Positions 62,644 to 64,000 of a DNA stretch of 64,000 nt are shown here, one piece after another. Made by a program: the position numbers and the translations under genes. The notes under the pieces were generated by a model. That model was not told the origin of the DNA, searched no databases, and saw only the letters and a program-made list of their open reading frames with translations. Source of the stretch: Neurospora tetraspora (taxonomy: Eukaryota; Ascomycota; Sordariomycetes; Sordariales; Sordariaceae); assembly GCF_033439725.1 (NCBI RefSeq), contig NW_026944385.1:2823001-2887000 (forward strand). The letters run 5' to 3'. Position 1 is the stretch's first letter; each line of letters starts with the position of its first letter.

Positions 62644-64000
62644 ATGCTGCGCAACAGATCCGCCGCTTCAGTTTTGCAAAAGACATATGATGAGAGCTAC
62701 CTGACATGCTCCACTGCTGTCTATTACGAGGGCCAGGTCAGTATGACGTTTTCATGATCGTTGCCCTTTTCTCCCATCTGCTAACCTGGCGCGGTCATCT
62801 AGGGCAATGAGGATGAGGCTATGCGATGCTGGAAACAGGCCCTCGAGCAAATCTATGACCAGCAAACAAACAAAATTTTGCCAACCTTTACCCCACGTTC
62901 CGAGACGGAGAAGGCGCTGGTTGACAGTCTTCGGCAACTCGAGGTACAGTGCAAGGAACGAATTGATCTCCTAGAGGCCCTCCGTCTTTCGCGCCTCGAG
63001 TCTCTCAAGCATGAAGCTACACCATCCGCGTCACGTTTGTCACCCTTGCCGAACCCCTCAGACCCCCCCAAGGGCTGGATAGGTGACGGAACAATCCCAG
63101 CCGTAACCTATACAGACCTTTCCCGACCAACTCCCACCAAGCGACCCTTTGTAGGGACCAGGTCTATCTCGGAACAAACCATGCCTACACCTGGGCCTTC
63201 TTCCGAGGCACGTACGCCAGGCGGGGAGTTTCCCTTTACATCCACGCGACCAGTGTTAACGTCGCCACCGTCGGCGTCAAGGCCTTCGCTCGAGGAGCGA
63301 ACATCGTCAAGGACACGCAGCCCCGAGAAGCATACCATGCGCACAACCTTGCGGACCGGACGTTTGGGAGACAAAAAAACTAGCCATCGCCAGACGCCTC
63401 CAACCTCGGTTTCAGAACGCCCCGGTGCCAATAAGGCGGCCTCGCTTGCCTGGAGCTATCTTGGGAAAAGAGAAAGATCGAGTCCATCAGGGAGTGCAAG
63501 CGGTAATAGTGGTGGAACCGGCACCACTGATCAGACAAGTTCGGTACCGCCCGCAAGCTCTCCCTACTCAGTGGAAAGGCTACGTCAAAGTCCAGCGTTG
63601 GCAGGCCGCCAGCAGCAATGGGACACACATACTAGGCGATTGGTCACGGGTCGTCCTCGGAGCCAATCCAAACCGCCTGATGGACGACCTACTCCTGAAT
63701 CATCAACACCCCGCCGTTCTGATGAGCATACCCACAGTCGCCAATCCTCCTTCACCATCAGCGCTGCTGCCGCATCAAGTGCACTCAATTCATTGACTTT
63801 GAGGGATAACAACGAGCGCTCGCCGTTGGAAGGGGAGGAAGGACTCCGGCTAAGAACCGCTCCGTTACCGACACCAAGGAGGAGGCCTCTGCCTGCGACG
63901 GGGAACACGGATGACGAAGACACCTCATACTCAGCGAGAGGAAGCGCAACAGCGACCAGAAAATCGAACAGAAAGATGTCCGATCCAACGCTGGCTCAAC
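62644..64000 (+). CDS. MIT-domain protein, probable spastin/Sap1-type AAA ATPase (5' part)
   Basis: Partial gene: exon 1 at 62644-62736 and exon 2 from 62803 to beyond the window end (66-bp intron, CTAAC branch), giving 430 residues. The N-terminus (MLRNRSAASVLQKTYDESY, then GNEDEAMRCWKQALEQIYD and LRQLEVQCKERIDLLEAL) forms a three-helix MIT-like domain over about residues 5-85. It is followed by GWIGDGTIPAVTYTDLSRP, a block I associate with fungal MIT-AAA proteins of the spastin/Sap1/Yta6 group. The remainder is long, disordered and Ser/Thr/Pro/Arg-rich, a linker that would precede the AAA domain outside the window. No Walker motif is visible, so the ATPase call is inference. The start codon lies 162 bp from element B. 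Confidence 0.65.

Overview
The window looks like nuclear DNA of a filamentous ascomycete, most likely a Sordariomycete. Genes have short GT-AG introns (about 50-150 bp), usually with CTAAC/CTGAC-like branch points. The gene set is typical of this class: intron-bearing histone H2A and H2B, a Str2-type cystathionine gamma-synthase, an SPX-RING ligase, ATG4 and ATG9. Two long AT-rich, stop-riddled blocks carry the transition pattern expected of repeat-induced point mutation (RIP). I cannot name the species.

Layout. (1) 127-8392 is one dead Ty3/Gypsy-type LTR retrotransposon on the minus strand, with 165-bp LTRs and a 5-bp target duplication. (2) 8634-53459 is a gene island with 15 supported protein-coding genes in this order: a complex I LYR subunit (NDUFB9 type), histones H2A (-) and H2B (+), SQS1 (-), ATG4 (+), JJJ1 (-), an SPX-RING protein (+), cystathionine gamma-synthase (-), an uncharacterised VOC-fold protein (-), EMG1 (-), an SLM1-type PH protein (+), a P58IPK/DNAJC3-like J protein (+), mitoferrin (-), ATG9 (-) and COG6 (+). 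(3) 54508-62482 is a second RIP-mutated Gypsy element, also on the minus strand, with 305-bp LTRs and no matching target duplication. (4) 62644 to the window end is the 5' part of a gene with an MIT-like N-terminus, probably a spastin/Sap1/Yta6-type AAA ATPase.

Functional themes. Most genes are housekeeping. Autophagy and membrane traffic are represented by ATG4, ATG9 and COG6, with ATG9 and COG6 head to head. Ribosome biogenesis and RNA processing are represented by SQS1, JJJ1 and EMG1. Mitochondria and iron are represented by NDUFB9 and mitoferrin, phosphate signalling by SPX-RING, TORC2 and plasma membrane by SLM1, ER folding by the P58IPK-like protein, and sulfur amino acids by cystathionine gamma-synthase. 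Genes are arranged mainly as divergent or convergent pairs with intergenic gaps of 0.3-3 kb. Several divergent promoters contain GGTAGGTA/GGTACCT repeats, and the JJJ1/SPX-RING promoter also contains a 320-bp MITE.

I found no clearly novel molecular system. The best leads are: the mirrored insertion of two related retrotransposons in antisense within about 240 bp upstream of a plus-strand gene at each end of the island; RIP that tapers off inside the LTRs; a perfect trinucleotide array that RIP itself may have created; the MITE; and a compact NDUFB9 gene with an apparent GC-AG intron. All exon boundaries were inferred by eye from splice signals, frame and family similarity; no alignment or transcript data were available.
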